Below, piece by piece: positions 51,980-62,273 of a stretch of DNA of 64,000 bases. Origin of the DNA: Flavobacterium fluvii (lineage in GTDB: Bacteria > Bacteroidota > Bacteroidia > Flavobacteriales > Flavobacteriaceae); assembly GCF_900129545.1 (NCBI RefSeq), contig NZ_FQWB01000003.1, positions 62,001 through 126,000 of the forward strand. The letters run 5' to 3'. The notes below the pieces were generated by a model. The model was not told the DNA's origin, ran no database searches, and was given only the letters and a program-made list of their open reading frames with translations. Position 1 is the first letter of the stretch. The number at the start of each line of letters is the position of its first letter. Both the position numbers and the translations under genes were made by a program.

Positions 51980-52876
51980 ATGGCTAATAATAAGGACGCA
52001 TTTAAAGATTATCTGCAATTGGAGAAAAAATATTCTCCACATACCGTAAATGCGTATTTGAATGACATCAACTTCTTCGAGTCGTTCAATAAAAATCAAT
52101 TCGATCAAGAAAATATCGACCAGGTAAACTACAGTCAAATAAGGACTTGGATTGTTTCGCTTGTGGATGACAATATGTCGAATGTTTCGGTCAACAGGAA
52201 AATAGCTTCCTTGAAAGCATTCTATAAATTCTTGCTGAAAACAAAACAAATAGAAGTAAGTCCGCTCTTGAAGCATAAAGCATTGAAAACCCCCAAAACG
52301 CTCCAGATTCCTTTTTCGGAGAAAGAAGTTGATGATGTTTTGAACCAAATACAAAATCCAGAAGGTTTTGAGGAAATAAGGAACAAGCTTATAATTGATT
52401 TGTTTTACACCACCGGAATTCGAAGGACGGAATTAATTCACCTGAAAGCTAGCAATGTAAACGTGTCAAACGGCACCATGAAAGTTCTTGGCAAAAGAAA
52501 TAAGGAGAGAATTATTCCGCTGTTGCCAATTGTTTCCCAACAGCTAATTTTGTATTTTAACGAAAGAACACGTTTAGAGAAGGTTACGGATGGCGACTTT
52601 TTTTTTCTCACAAAAAAAGGGTTAAAATTGAATGATTCCTTTGTGTATCGATTAATAAATAACTACTTTAGTACTGTCTCCGAAAAGGTAAAGAAAAGTC
52701 CACATATATTGCGACATACGTTTGCGACTCATTTATTGAATAACGGAGCCGATTTGAATTCAGTGAAAGAATTATTAGGACATTCAAGTTTGGCGTCGAC
52801 TCAAGTTTATACCCATAGTAGTTTGTCAGAACTAAAAAAGGTGTATGAGGAGGCTCATCCGAGAAATTCAAAATAA
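51980..52876 (+). CDS. xerC: Tyrosine recombinase, Xer type
   Basis: The 298-residue protein starts at the ATG at 51980 (MANNKDAFKDYLQLEKKYS). It has the N-terminal SAM-like core-binding domain and the catalytic set: Arg in TTGIRRTELIHL, Lys in VLGKRNKER, His-x-x-Arg in HILRHTFATHLL, His in LLGHSSLASTQ and Tyr in VYTHSSL. Length and context, between rpsU and hpf, indicate a housekeeping XerC/D that resolves chromosome dimers, not a mobile-element integrase. Assignment to XerC versus XerD is tentative. It has no room for its own promoter close by. Confidence 0.88.
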   Translation: MANNKDAFKDYLQLEKKYSPHTVNAYLNDINFFESFNKNQFDQENIDQVNYSQIRTWIVSLVDDNMSNVSVNRKIASLKAFYKFLLKTKQIEVSPLLKHKALKTPKTLQIPFSEKEVDDVLNQIQNPEGFEEIRNKLIIDLFYTTGIRRTELIHLKASNVNVSNGTMKVLGKRNKERIIPLLPIVSQQLILYFNERTRLEKVTDGDFFFLTKKGLKLNDSFVYRLINNYFSTVSEKVKKSPHILRHTFATHLLNNGADLNSVKELLGHSSLASTQVYTHSSLSELKKVYEEAHPRNSK

Positions 52877-52909
52877 TTCTAAAATGTTTAACCAATAAAA
52901 ATTTTGATT

Positions 52910-53212
52910 ATGAAGGTAAATGTTCAGGCAGTTAACTTTACTGTTGACAGAAAACTAGTGGATTTCGTTCAAGAAAGATTGGACAGATTAGAAAAATATT
53001 ACGATAGAATAGTATCGGCAGATGTTTTTTTGAAAGTAGAAAAGACGAGTGAAAAAGAAAATAAATTTGTCGAAATCAAAATTAATGTTCCTGGGGATGA
53101 TTTTTTGGTAAAGAAACATTGCAAGACTTTCGAAGAAGCGGTGGAGCTTTCTGCGGAATCTTTGGAGCGTTTGTTGGTAAAAAGGAAAGAAAAAATAAGA
53201 GATCATATTTAA
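52910..53212 (+). CDS. hpf: Ribosome hibernation promoting factor, short form
   Basis: A 100-residue protein (ATG at 52910, MKVNVQAVNFTVDRKLVDFV) of the HPF/YfiA family, which binds the 30S mRNA channel in resting cells. Only the N-terminal domain is present, so it is a short HPF. It has the conserved AVNFTVDRKLV and KTFEEAVELSAESLERLL segments. It follows xerC by 33 bases and may share its transcript. Confidence 0.93.
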   Translation: MKVNVQAVNFTVDRKLVDFVQERLDRLEKYYDRIVSADVFLKVEKTSEKENKFVEIKINVPGDDFLVKKHCKTFEEAVELSAESLERLLVKRKEKIRDHI

Positions 53213-53236
53213 TATCAAAATTTTTTAAAAAAATGT

Positions 53237-53266
53237 TTTGATTGAGAGATAAAATTTCTACATTTG
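53237..53266 (+). promoter_or_regulatory. Promoter for the tRNA-tuf cluster
   Basis: TTTG at 53237-53240 and TACATTTG at 53259-53266 are 18 bases apart, a good Bacteroidetes -33/-7 pair. No other promoter-like match is seen before tuf, so tuf is probably made from here. Confidence 0.7.
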
Positions 53267-53304
53267 CAGTCCGTTAGAAATAGCGGACTTTTTTTATTGA
53301 TATT

Positions 53305-53378
53305 GCCAGCGTAGCTCAGTTGGCTAGAGCAGCTGATTTGTAATCAGCAGGTCGTGGGTTCGAGTCCCTCCGCCGGCT
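53305..53378 (+). tRNA. tRNA-Thr (anticodon TGT)
   Basis: A 74-base cloverleaf: acceptor GCCAGCG with CGCCGGC, D arm GCTC/GAGC, anticodon stem GCTGA/TCAGC around TTTGTAA, and T loop TTCGAGT. Position 4 of the acceptor is A facing C at 69, an unpaired step. CCA is not encoded. Confidence 0.95.
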
Positions 53379-53408
53379 CAAAAGGCGAAAGTTTTAATAG
53401 AAAAAGTT

Positions 53409-53489
53409 GGGGAGATACTCAAGCGGCCAACGAGGGCAGACTGTAAATCTGCTGTGTGAACTTCGCAGGTTCGAATCCTGCTCTCCCCA
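53409..53489 (+). tRNA. tRNA-Tyr (anticodon GTA)
   Basis: An 81-base class II tRNA with a long variable arm: acceptor GGGGAGA/TCTCCCC, anticodon stem GCAGA/TCTGC around CTGTAAA, T loop TTCGAAT. CCA is not encoded. Confidence 0.95.
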
Positions 53490-53567
53490 CAAGAATTAAT
53501 TTTAGATTGCGGATTTTGGTTATAGATTAAAAGAATCTAAAATCTAAACTCTCAAATCAAGGATTCT

Positions 53568-53639
53568 GCCGACTTAGCTCAGAGGTAGAGTGCTTCCTTG
53601 GTAAGGAAGAGGTCACGGGTTCAATTCCCGTAGTTGGCT
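53568..53639 (+). tRNA. tRNA-Thr (anticodon GGT)
   Basis: A 72-base cloverleaf: acceptor GCCGACT/AGTTGGC, anticodon stem CTTCC/GGAAG around TTGGTAA, T loop TTCAATT. It lies 54 bases before tuf. The 78-base gap between it and tRNA-Tyr holds no tRNA. Confidence 0.95.
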
Positions 53640-53693
53640 CAAGTAAGTAGGAAATTGAAATAAATATATAAACTAGATTAAAAATTAAGTAAA

Positions 53694-54881
53694 ATGGCAA
53701 AAGAAACCTTTAACCGTTCGAAACCACACTTAAATATTGGTACGATCGGACACGTAGATCACGGTAAAACTACTTTAACAGCAGCAATCACAAAAGTGTT
53801 ATCTGATGCTGGTTACTGTCAAGCAAAATCATTTGATCAAATTGATAATGCTCCAGAAGAAAAAGAAAGAGGTATTACAATTAATACATCACACGTTGAG
53901 TATGAAACTGCTAACCGTCACTACGCACACGTTGACTGTCCTGGTCACGCGGATTACGTAAAAAACATGGTTACTGGTGCTGCTCAAATGGACGGTGCTA
54001 TCCTTGTTGTAGCTGCTACAGACGGACCAATGCCTCAAACACGTGAGCACATCCTTTTAGGTCGCCAGGTTGGTATTCCTAGAATGGTAGTTTTCATGAA
54101 CAAAGTGGATATGGTTGATGATGCTGAGTTGTTGGAACTTGTTGAAATGGAAATCAGAGACTTATTGTCTTTCTATGAGTATGATGGTGACAACTGTCCA
54201 GTTATTCAAGGTTCAGCTTTAGGTGGATTGAATAATGATCCAGCTTGGGTTCCTAAAATTCTTGAATTGATGGAAGCTGTTGATAGTTGGATTGAAGAGC
54301 CAGTACGTGATACTGACAAACCATTCTTGATGCCGGTTGAGGATGTATTTACAATTACTGGTCGTGGAACTGTTGCTACAGGTCGTATCGAAACTGGTAT
54401 TGCCAATACAGGAGATGCTGTTGAAATCATTGGTATGGGAGCTGAAAAATTGACTTCTACTATTACAGGAGTTGAGATGTTCCGTAAAATCCTTGATAGA
54501 GGTGAAGCTGGAGATAACGTAGGTTTGTTGTTGAGAGGTATTGATAAAGAATCTATCAAAAGAGGAATGGTTATCATTAAGCCAGGATCAGTAAAACCAC
54601 ACGCTACTTTCAAAGCAGAGGTTTATATCTTGAAAAAAGAAGAAGGTGGACGTCATACTCCATTCCACAATAACTACCGTCCACAGTTCTACGTACGTAC
54701 AACTGACGTAACAGGGGTTATTACATTACCAGAAGGTGTTGAGATGGTTATGCCAGGAGACAACTTAACTATTAATGTAGCTTTGTTAAGCCCAATTGCA
54801 ATGAATGTTGGATTACGTTTTGCTATCCGTGAAGGTGGTAGAACTGTAGGTGCAGGTCAGGTAACTGAGATTGTAGCTTAA
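53694..54881 (+). CDS. tuf: Elongation factor Tu
   Basis: EF-Tu delivers aminoacyl-tRNA to the ribosome. The 395-residue protein has the G1 loop [29 protein letters not shown] and the SAL motif in the G domain, then two beta-barrel domains ending VTEIVA. It follows three tRNA genes and precedes tRNA-Trp, an order close to that of the E. coli tufB region. Confidence 0.99.
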   Translation: MAKETFNRSKPHLNIGTIGHVDHGKTTLTAAITKVLSDAGYCQAKSFDQIDNAPEEKERGITINTSHVEYETANRHYAHVDCPGHADYVKNMVTGAAQMDGAILVVAATDGPMPQTREHILLGRQVGIPRMVVFMNKVDMVDDAELLELVEMEIRDLLSFYEYDGDNCPVIQGSALGGLNNDPAWVPKILELMEAVDSWIEEPVRDTDKPFLMPVEDVFTITGRGTVATGRIETGIANTGDAVEIIGMGAEKLTSTITGVEMFRKILDRGEAGDNVGLLLRGIDKESIKRGMVIIKPGSVKPHATFKAEVYILKKEEGGRHTPFHNNYRPQFYVRTTDVTGVITLPEGVEMVMPGDNLTINVALLSPIAMNVGLRFAIREGGRTVGAGQVTEIVA

Positions 54882-54901
54882 TTTATAATACTAATTATTA
54901 G

Positions 54902-54933
54902 CCAGTAACACCCTCAAGGTGTTACTGGTTTTT
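54902..54933 (+). terminator. Terminator after tuf
   Basis: CCAGTAACACC and GGTGTTACTGG pair around CTCAA and are followed by TTTTT. It separates tuf from tRNA-Trp and secE. Confidence 0.88.
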
Positions 54934-54941
54934 ATTAACGA

Positions 54942-55012
54942 ACGGGCGTAGTTCAAGGGTAGAATAGCGGTCTCCAAAACCGTTGATGGGGGTTCGAATC
55001 CCTCCGCCCGTG
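54942..55012 (+). tRNA. tRNA-Trp (anticodon CCA)
   Basis: A 71-base cloverleaf: acceptor ACGGGCG/CGCCCGT with discriminator G, anticodon stem CGGTC/AACCG around the CTCCAAA loop, T loop TTCGAAT. It lies 18 bases before secE. Confidence 0.95.
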
Positions 55013-55030
55013 CAAATAAAATAAATCATA

Positions 55031-55228
55031 ATGACAAAAGTTGTTAATTATATATCAGAAGCATTTGAAGAATTAAGATCAAATGTTACTTGGCCGGAAT
55101 GGGCTGAAGTACAACGTTTAACTATTGTTGTTGCTGTTTTCTCCGTATTGTTTGCTTTGGCAACTTGGGGAGTGGATGAAATGTTTGCAAATTTATTAGA
55201 GAAATTTTTCACCTGGATAAAAGCGTAA
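55031..55228 (+). CDS. secE: Protein translocase subunit SecE
   Basis: A 65-residue single-span membrane protein of the Sec channel. It has the amphipathic KVVNYISEAFEELRSNVTWP and a single helix near residues 34-55, the usual minimal SecE. It sits between tRNA-Trp and nusG, its normal neighbourhood. Confidence 0.95.
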   Translation: MTKVVNYISEAFEELRSNVTWPEWAEVQRLTIVVAVFSVLFALATWGVDEMFANLLEKFFTWIKA

Positions 55229-55238
55229 TTTTTTTGTT

Positions 55239-55790
55239 ATGACAGATAATAATTTAAAAAAATGGTACGTCGTTCGAGCAGTAAGCGGACAGGAAAATAA
55301 AGTGAAAGCTTACATCGAAACCGAAATCGCCAGATTGGGAATGGGTGATTATGTTTCCCAGGTTTTGGTTCCTACTGAAAAAATAGTTACTGTAAAAGAT
55401 GGAAAGAAACTAGCTAAAGATAAAGTTTATTTTCCGGGTTATGTAATGATTGAAGCTAATCTGATTGGTGAAATTCCTCATATTATCAAGTCTATAACAA
55501 GTGTAATCGGATTTTTAGGTGAAACTAAAGGTGGTGAGCCTGTTCCATTAAGACTTTCTGAAGTTAACAGGATGTTGGGTAAAGTAGATGAATTGGCGGT
55601 GAATACCGATACTCGTTCAGTGCCGTTTAATTTGGGCGAAACGATCAAGGTTATTGACGGACCTTTCAATGGTTTCAATGGAACTGTTGAAAAAATTAAT
55701 GAAGAAAAGCGTAAACTGGAAGTAATGGTGAAAATTTTCGGAAGAAAAACACCATTGGAATTAGGGTTTATGCAAGTTGAAAAAGTATAA
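55239..55790 (+). CDS. nusG: Transcription termination/antitermination factor NusG
   Basis: NusG binds RNA polymerase and links it to Rho or the ribosome. The 183 residues comprise the N-terminal NGN domain (KKWYVVRAVSGQENKVKAYI) and the C-terminal KOW motif (GETIKVIDGPFNGFNGTVEKI). It follows secE by 10 bases and precedes the ribosomal protein genes. Confidence 0.97.
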   Translation: MTDNNLKKWYVVRAVSGQENKVKAYIETEIARLGMGDYVSQVLVPTEKIVTVKDGKKLAKDKVYFPGYVMIEANLIGEIPHIIKSITSVIGFLGETKGGEPVPLRLSEVNRMLGKVDELAVNTDTRSVPFNLGETIKVIDGPFNGFNGTVEKINEEKRKLEVMVKIFGRKTPLELGFMQVEKV

Positions 55791-55855
55791 TTTTTGTTAC
55801 ATATATAATAAGTCACATTTTCGCTTCCATGTTAATGTGTTAAATTTTTTAAAAA

Positions 55856-56302
55856 ATGGCTAAAGAGATTAGTAAAGTAGTTAAACTACAAGTTAAGGGA
55901 GGTGCTGCGAACCCGTCGCCACCGGTTGGACCTGCTTTAGGTGCTGCTGGTGTTAATATCATGGAGTTCTGTAAGCAATTTAATGCTAGAACCCAAGATA
56001 AACCAGGTAAAGTTTGCCCAGTGCAAATTACAGTGTATAAAGACAAATCTTTCGATTTTGTTGTAAAAACACCACCTGCTGCTGTTCAATTAATGGATGC
56101 AGCAAAGCTTAAATCTGGTTCAGGAGAACCAAATCGTAAGAAAGTAGCTAGCGTTACTTGGGATGTTATCAAAACAATCGCGGAAGACAAGATGGTTGAT
56201 TTAAATGCATTCACAATCGAGTCTGCTATGAGCATGATCGCAGGAACGGCTAGATCTATGGGTATAACTGTAACTGGAGATTCTCCTCTAAAACAAGCTT
56301 AA
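55856..56302 (+). CDS. rplK: Large ribosomal subunit protein uL11
   Basis: A 148-residue protein of the GTPase-associated centre that binds 23S rRNA and the L10-L12 stalk base. It shows the proline-rich [21 protein letters not shown] near residues 17-37 and the rRNA-binding C-terminal domain ([21 protein letters not shown]). It is followed three bases later by rplA. Confidence 0.98.
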   Translation: MAKEISKVVKLQVKGGAANPSPPVGPALGAAGVNIMEFCKQFNARTQDKPGKVCPVQITVYKDKSFDFVVKTPPAAVQLMDAAKLKSGSGEPNRKKVASVTWDVIKTIAEDKMVDLNAFTIESAMSMIAGTARSMGITVTGDSPLKQA

Positions 56303-56305
56303 GAC

Positions 56306-56995
56306 ATGGCAAAATTGACAAAAAAGCAAAAAGAGGCTGCTTCAAAAATTGAAAAGAACAAACTATACTCTTTGAAAGATGCTTCAGCATTAATCAAAGT
56401 TATAGCTTCTGCAAAATTTGATGAGTCTGTTGATATCGCAGTACGTTTGGGTGTAGATCCAAGAAAAGCGAATCAAATGGTGAGAGGTGTGGTAACATTG
56501 CCTCATGGAACTGGTAAAGATGTAAAAGTATTGGCATTGGTTACTCCAGACAAAGAAGCGGAAGCTAAAGAAGCTGGTGCAGACTATGTAGGTCTTGACG
56601 AATATTTACAAAAAATTAAAGACGGTTGGACAGATGTTGACGTGATCATCACTATGCCGGCTGTTATGGGTAAATTAGGTCCATTAGGTCGTATTTTAGG
56701 ACCTAGAGGTTTAATGCCAAACCCTAAAACAGGTACTGTAACCATGGATGTTGCAAAAGCTGTTGCAGAGGTTAAAGCTGGTAAAATTGACTTCAAAGTT
56801 GATAAAACTGGTATCGTGCACGCAGGAATTGGTAAAGTTTCTTTTGGAGCTGAACAAATCTTCGACAACGCACACGAAATTATTCAAACATTAATCAAAC
56901 TTAAACCAACTGCTGCTAAAGGTACATACATCAAAGGTATTCACCTTACAAGCACAATGAGTCCAGCAATTGCTTTGGATCCTAAAGCAGTATAA
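56306..56995 (+). CDS. rplA: Large ribosomal subunit protein uL1
   Basis: A 229-residue protein of the L1 stalk that helps move deacylated tRNA and can repress its own operon by binding mRNA. It contains [36 protein letters not shown] and the C-terminal [13 protein letters not shown] segment. It is directly downstream of rplK. Confidence 0.98.
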   Translation: MAKLTKKQKEAASKIEKNKLYSLKDASALIKVIASAKFDESVDIAVRLGVDPRKANQMVRGVVTLPHGTGKDVKVLALVTPDKEAEAKEAGADYVGLDEYLQKIKDGWTDVDVIITMPAVMGKLGPLGRILGPRGLMPNPKTGTVTMDVAKAVAEVKAGKIDFKVDKTGIVHAGIGKVSFGAEQIFDNAHEIIQTLIKLKPTAAKGTYIKGIHLTSTMSPAIALDPKAV

Positions 56996-57017
56996 TTGGT
57001 AGTTAAAAATTTTTAGT

Positions 57018-57518
57018 ATGACTAGAGAAGAAAAATCAATCGCGATTGAAGATTTAACTGCACAGTTAGCTGGTACAAATATCATTTATGTATCTGATAT
57101 TTCTGGATTAAATGCAGAAACAACTTCAAACTTGAGAAGAGCTTGTTTCAAAGCAGGTATTAAATTAGAAGTTGTCAAGAATACTTTGCTTGCAAAAGCA
57201 ATGGAAGCTTCAGCTAATGATTATGGAGACTTGCCTTCTGTATTAACAGGAAACAGTGCTATCTTTATTTCAGACATTGCAAATGCACCTGGAAAAATAA
57301 TCAAAGATTTCAGAAAAAAATCTGATAAGCCAGTTTTAAAAGGAGCTTACATCAATTCTGAAATTTACATTGGAGACAATCAATTAGATGCCTTGGCAAC
57401 TATTAAATCTAAAGAAGAGCTTATCGGCGAAATCATTGGATTATTGCAATCTCCAGCACAAAGAGTTATTTCTGCTTTACAAAACCAATTCGCTGGTAGC
57501 GAAGAGGCTGAGGCATAA
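57018..57518 (+). CDS. rplJ: Large ribosomal subunit protein uL10
   Basis: The 166-residue base of the L12 stalk, with the N-terminal rRNA-binding part (MTREEKSIAIEDLTAQLAGT) and a C-terminal helix (SPAQRVISALQNQFAG) that carries L12 dimers. It lies between rplA and rplL. Only 22 bases separate it from rplA, so there is no room for a long L10-type leader at this point. Confidence 0.97.
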   Translation: MTREEKSIAIEDLTAQLAGTNIIYVSDISGLNAETTSNLRRACFKAGIKLEVVKNTLLAKAMEASANDYGDLPSVLTGNSAIFISDIANAPGKIIKDFRKKSDKPVLKGAYINSEIYIGDNQLDALATIKSKEELIGEIIGLLQSPAQRVISALQNQFAGSEEAEA

Positions 57519-57610
57519 TTCTCAATGCAGGAAATTAGTTTTTCTTGCTGCTTAATTAGCGCACAATAAATAAATTATATTTTACAAATCATTTTAAAAC
57601 GATAGAAAAA

Positions 57611-57979
57611 ATGGCAGATTTGAAACAATTCGCAGAACAATTAGTTGGCTTGACAGTAAAAGAAGTTAACGAATTAGCAACAATATTAAAAGATGAGTAC
57701 GGAATCGAACCAGCTGCTGCAGCTGTGGTAGTTTCAGGTGGTGGAGAAGCTGCTGCTGAAGAAGTACAAACAGAATTTACAGTTGTATTGAAAGAAGCTG
57801 GTGCTTCTAAATTGGCAGTTGTAAAATTAGTAAAAGAACTTACAGGTTTAGGTTTGAAAGAAGCTAAAGATGTAGTTGATAGCGCACCTGCTAATGTAAA
57901 AGAAGGTGTTTCTAAAGAAGAAGCAGAAGGTTTGAAAAAATCTTTGGAAGAAGCTGGAGCAGTAGTTGAATTAAAATAA
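57611..57979 (+). CDS. rplL: Large ribosomal subunit protein bL12
   Basis: A 122-residue stalk protein that recruits translation GTPases. It has the N-terminal dimer helix ([19 protein letters not shown]), an Ala/Glu-rich hinge and the C-terminal globular domain ([20 protein letters not shown]). It follows rplJ by 92 bases and is followed by a hairpin before rpoB. Confidence 0.98.
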   Translation: MADLKQFAEQLVGLTVKEVNELATILKDEYGIEPAAAAVVVSGGGEAAAEEVQTEFTVVLKEAGASKLAVVKLVKELTGLGLKEAKDVVDSAPANVKEGVSKEEAEGLKKSLEEAGAVVELK

Positions 57980-58000
57980 TTCAATTCGCTTTAGAGAATT

Positions 58001-58044
58001 AGGTTTAGGTCTTGGATGCATATCCAAAGACCTAAACCCTTTTT
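58001..58044 (+). terminator. Attenuator between rplL and rpoB
   Basis: AGGTTTAGGTCTTGGAT and ATCCAAAGACCTAAACC form a long stem followed by TTTTT, 21 bases after the rplL stop. The polymerase genes continue downstream on the same strand, so it probably terminates only part of the transcripts, lowering rpoBC relative to ribosomal proteins. Confidence 0.8.
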
Positions 58045-58236
58045 CGTATAATTAAATTATACTCTAAAAGTTATCTTAAAGAGTCTTAAATACGAAATAG
58101 CTTTTAGTCAATACGAAGAAAAAAATTTACAGATACTGGTTTATTTTTAAGATGTATTGATCATAAAAGAAAGTATACGTTACACAGTGTATTCACACAA
58201 AAAATTACTTTTTTTTAATCAAAATTTTGTCAATTG

Positions 58237-61200
58237 ATGATATCAAATCAAACTGAAAGATTGAATTTTGCCTCAACAAAAAACATACCACAGTATCCAG
58301 ATTTTTTGGATGTTCAGGTAAAATCGTTTAAAGATTTTTTTCAATTAGAAACTAAATCTGACGAAAGAGGCGACGAAGGCTTATACAATACCTTCATGGA
58401 AAACTTTCCAATCACGGATACAAGAAACAACTTTGTATTGGAATTCCTGGATTATTTTGTAGATCCACCACGTTACACCATTCAAGAATGTATTGAGAGA
58501 GGTCTTACCTATAGTGTGCCTTTAAAAGCAAGGTTAAAACTATATTGTACAGATCCAGAGCACGAAGATTTTGAAACTATTGTTCAGGATGTTTATCTTG
58601 GTACAATTCCTTACATGACTCCTAGTGGTACTTTTGTAATCAATGGCGCCGAGCGTGTTGTTGTTTCTCAATTGCACCGTTCTCCTGGGGTTTTCTTTGG
58701 ACAATCTTTCCATGCCAATGGAACAAAATTGTATTCTGCCAGAGTAATTCCTTTCAAAGGATCTTGGATAGAATTTTCAACCGATATCAATAGCGTAATG
58801 TACGCTTATATCGACAGAAAGAAAAAATTACCTGTAACCACTTTATTCCGTGCCATTGGGTTCGAAAGAGACAAGGATATCTTGGAGATTTTCGACTTAG
58901 CAGAGGAAATTAAAGTTTCTAAAACAGGACTTAAAAAATATATAGGTAGAAAATTAGCCGCTCGTGTTTTGAACACTTGGCATGAAGATTTCGTGGATGA
59001 AGATACCGGCGAAGTTGTTTCTATCGAACGTAACGAAATTATCCTTGACAGAGATACCATTATCGACAAAGATAATGTGGAAGAAATTATCGATTCTAAC
59101 GTTAAATCTATTTTGTTGCACAAGGAAGACAATAATGCAGTAGATTATTCCATCATCCACAACACGCTACAAAAAGATCCAACCAATTCTGAAAAAGAAG
59201 CCGTTGAGCACATCTACAGACAATTGCGTAATGCAGAACCGCCTGATGAAGAAACTGCTCGTGGTATTATAGATAAATTGTTCTTCTCTGACCAACGTTA
59301 CAACTTAGGTGAAGTAGGTCGTTATAGAATAAACAAAAAATTGGGTCTTGATACTCCAATGGAAAAGCAAGTGCTTACCAAAGAAGATATCATTACCATT
59401 GTGAAGTATTTGATCGAATTAATCAATGCGAAAGCAGATATTGATGATATCGATCACTTGTCAAACCGTCGTGTTAGAACTGTTGGTGAGCAATTGTCTC
59501 AGCAATTTGGTGTTGGTTTGGCTCGTATGGCAAGAACCATTCGTGAGAGAATGAACGTTAGGGATAACGAGGTGTTTACACCAATAGATTTGATTAATGC
59601 TAAAACATTATCGTCTGTTATCAACTCTTTCTTTGGAACAAACCAGTTGTCCCAGTTTATGGATCAAACGAATCCATTGGCCGAGATTACGCACAAAAGA
59701 AGATTATCTGCACTTGGACCAGGTGGACTTTCGAGAGAGAGAGCTGGATTTGAGGTTCGTGACGTTCACTATACGCACTACGGACGTTTATGTCCAATTG
59801 AAACTCCAGAGGGACCAAACATTGGTTTGATTTCATCTCTTGGTGTTTATGCTAAAGTTAACGGAATGGGTTTCATCGAAACGCCTTACCGTAAAGTAAC
59901 TAAAGGAGTGGTAGATTTAGAATCTACTCCAGTTTACTTAAGCGCAGAAGAAGAAGAAGGAATGATGATTTCTCAGGCAAACATTGAAATGGATGCTACA
60001 GGAAAAATCCTTGCCGACAACGTAATTGCCCGTCAAGAAGGTGATTTCCCTGTAATTGATCCATCACAAGTTGATTATGCTGACGTTGCTCCAAACCAAA
60101 TTGCTTCAATTTCTGCTTCATTGATTCCTTTCTTGGAACATGATGATGCGAATAGAGCGTTGATGGGATCTAACATGATGCGTCAGGCTGTACCATTGTT
60201 GCGCCCTGAAGCACCTATTGTTGGAACAGGATTGGAGCGTCAAGTAGCTTCAGATTCCAGAGTATTGATTAATGCTGAAGGACCTGGAACTGTAGAATAC
60301 GTAGATGCAAATATCATCACCATCAAATACGATCGTTCTGAAGAAGAAAGAATGGTAAGTTTTGAAGAAGATGAGAAAACATACAATCTAATTAAATTTA
60401 GAAAAACCAATCAAAGTACAAGTATCAACTTGAAACCTATCGTAAGAAAAGGAGACAGAGTAGTTCTTGGACAAGTATTATCTGAAGGATATGCTACCCA
60501 AAATGGAGAATTAGCTTTGGGTCGTAACCTAAAAGTTGCATTTATGCCATGGAAAGGATACAACTTCGAGGATGCGATCGTGATTTCTGAAAAAGTGGTT
60601 CGTGACGATATTTTTACCTCTATCCACGTTGATGATTATTCATTGGAAGTTAGAGATACTAAATTAGGTAACGAAGAATTAACGAATGATATTCCAAACG
60701 TTTCTGAAGAAGCCACTAAAGATTTAGATGAAAATGGTATGATCAGAATTGGTGCCGAGGTTAAACCTGGTGACATTCTTATCGGAAAAATCACGCCAAA
60801 AGGGGAATCAGATCCTACTCCGGAAGAGAAATTGCTTCGTGCAATCTTCGGGGACAAAGCAGGTGACGTGAAAGATGCTTCATTGAAAGCTTCTCCATCT
60901 TTGCACGGTGTTGTGTTGGACAAAAAATTGTTCGCAAGAGCAGTAAAAGATAAACGCAAACGTACCCAAGATAAAGATGCTTTAGGCGCTTTGGAAATGG
61001 AATTCGAAGTTAAATTTGTTGAATTGAAAGACAAATTAATCGAGAAACTTTTCTTGATCGTTAATGGTAAAACATCTCAAGGTGTAATGAATGATTTGGG
61101 TGAAGAAGTATTGCCAAAAGGTAAAAAATACACTCAAAAAATGCTTTATGCAGTTGAAGATTTTGCCCACTTGAGCAAAGGTCAATGGGTTGCCGATGAT

Positions 61201-62049
61201 GCAACTAATACTATGGTGAATGATTTGATTCACAACTATAAAATTAAGTTGAACGATTTGCAAGGTGCATTGCGTAGAGAAAAATTCACGATTACTGTTG
61301 GTGATGAATTGCCATCAGGAATTTTGAAATTGGCTAAAGTATATGTTGCCAAAAAACGTAAACTGAAAGTTGGGGATAAAATGGCGGGACGTCACGGTAA
61401 CAAAGGTATTGTTGCTCGTATTGTTCGCCACGAAGACATGCCTTTCTTGGAAGACGGAACACCGGTTGATATCGTGTTGAACCCACTTGGGGTACCTTCA
61501 CGTATGAACATTGGTCAAATTTATGAAACGGTTTTAGGTTGGGCTGGAATGAACTTGGGTAGAAAATTTGCTACTCCAATTTTTGATGGTGCTTCTCTTG
61601 ACCAAATCAATGAATTGACTGACGAAGCTGGAATTCCACGTTTTGGACATACACACCTTTACGATGGAGGAACTGGAGAACGTTTCCACCAAGCAGCAAC
61701 AGTTGGAGTAATCTATATGTTGAAATTGGGTCACATGGTTGACGATAAAATGCACGCACGTTCAATAGGACCATACTCATTGATAACGCAACAACCATTG
61801 GGTGGTAAAGCCCAATTTGGAGGTCAGCGTTTTGGAGAGATGGAGGTTTGGGCACTTGAAGCTTATGGAGCGTCAAGTACACTTCGTGAAATATTGACCG
61901 TTAAATCTGATGATGTTATTGGTAGAGCCAAAACTTACGAAGCAATCGTTAAGGGAGAGTCTATGCCGGAACCAGGATTGCCTGAATCATTCAATGTATT
62001 GATGCATGAATTGAAAGGTCTTGGACTTGACATTCGTTTAGAAGAATAA
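58237..62049 (+). CDS. rpoB: RNA polymerase beta subunit
   Basis: The 1270-residue catalytic subunit; the ATG at 58237 is preferred over a TTG three bases earlier. It contains [20 protein letters not shown] (the rifampicin-binding region, near residues 470-490), the conserved [17 protein letters not shown], and the C-terminal [20 protein letters not shown] clamp segment. The rifampicin cluster reads as sensitive type by eye. Length is close to that of other Bacteroidetes. It lies 257 bases after rplL across the attenuator. Confidence 0.98.
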   Translation: MISNQTERLNFASTKNIPQYPDFLDVQVKSFKDFFQLETKSDERGDEGLYNTFMENFPITDTRNNFVLEFLDYFVDPPRYTIQECIERGLTYSVPLKARLKLYCTDPEHEDFETIVQDVYLGTIPYMTPSGTFVINGAERVVVSQLHRSPGVFFGQSFHANGTKLYSARVIPFKGSWIEFSTDINSVMYAYIDRKKKLPVTTLFRAIGFERDKDILEIFDLAEEIKVSKTGLKKYIGRKLAARVLNTWHEDFVDEDTGEVVSIERNEIILDRDTIIDKDNVEEIIDSNVKSILLHKEDNNAVDYSIIHNTLQKDPTNSEKEAVEHIYRQLRNAEPPDEETARGIIDKLFFSDQRYNLGEVGRYRINKKLGLDTPMEKQVLTKEDIITIVKYLIELINAKADIDDIDHLSNRRVRTVGEQLSQQFGVGLARMARTIRERMNVRDNEVFTPIDLINAKTLSSVINSFFGTNQLSQFMDQTNPLAEITHKRRLSALGPGGLSRERAGFEVRDVHYTHYGRLCPIETPEGPNIGLISSLGVYAKVNGMGFIETPYRKVTKGVVDLESTPVYLSAEEEEGMMISQANIEMDATGKILADNVIARQEGDFPVIDPSQVDYADVAPNQIASISASLIPFLEHDDANRALMGSNMMRQAVPLLRPEAPIVGTGLERQVASDSRVLINAEGPGTVEYVDANIITIKYDRSEEERMVSFEEDEKTYNLIKFRKTNQSTSINLKPIVRKGDRVVLGQVLSEGYATQNGELALGRNLKVAFMPWKGYNFEDAIVISEKVVRDDIFTSIHVDDYSLEVRDTKLGNEELTNDIPNVSEEATKDLDENGMIRIGAEVKPGDILIGKITPKGESDPTPEEKLLRAIFGDKAGDVKDASLKASPSLHGVVLDKKLFARAVKDKRKRTQDKDALGALEMEFEVKFVELKDKLIEKLFLIVNGKTSQGVMNDLGEEVLPKGKKYTQKMLYAVEDFAHLSKGQWVADDATNTMVNDLIHNYKIKLNDLQGALRREKFTITVGDELPSGILKLAKVYVAKKRKLKVGDKMAGRHGNKGIVARIVRHEDMPFLEDGTPVDIVLNPLGVPSRMNIGQIYETVLGWAGMNLGRKFATPIFDGASLDQINELTDEAGIPRFGHTHLYDGGTGERFHQAATVGVIYMLKLGHMVDDKMHARSIGPYSLITQQPLGGKAQFGGQRFGEMEVWALEAYGASSTLREILTVKSDDVIGRAKTYEAIVKGESMPEPGLPESFNVLMHELKGLGLDIRLEE

Positions 62050-62273
62050 ATAAATTTCAGTAGTCAGTCTCGATTTTCGGGGCTGATTGCTCATTTATAA
62101 GAGTTTTTAGGATTTATACCCGTAATCCGTTCCGATTTTTTATATAGACTATATAATTAGCACTTCAAAATTTAGTTGAAGTTTAGAGAAGTAATCCGAG
62201 GTAGTAAAGAAACAGCAGTGCTGCATATTTACAAAATCAATTTTTAATTGCAAATAAATCAATAGTAAAAACT

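Noticed and set aside
51980..52876. Phage or genomic-island integrase
   Set aside because: The recombinase lies between rpsU and hpf in housekeeping context, with no attachment-site repeats or phage genes, so a chromosomal Xer protein is far more likely.
62050..62273. Hidden gene or terminator in the rpoB-rpoC gap
   Set aside because: Only a weak stem (CAGTC...GGCTG region) without a T run and no open frame of useful length is visible.
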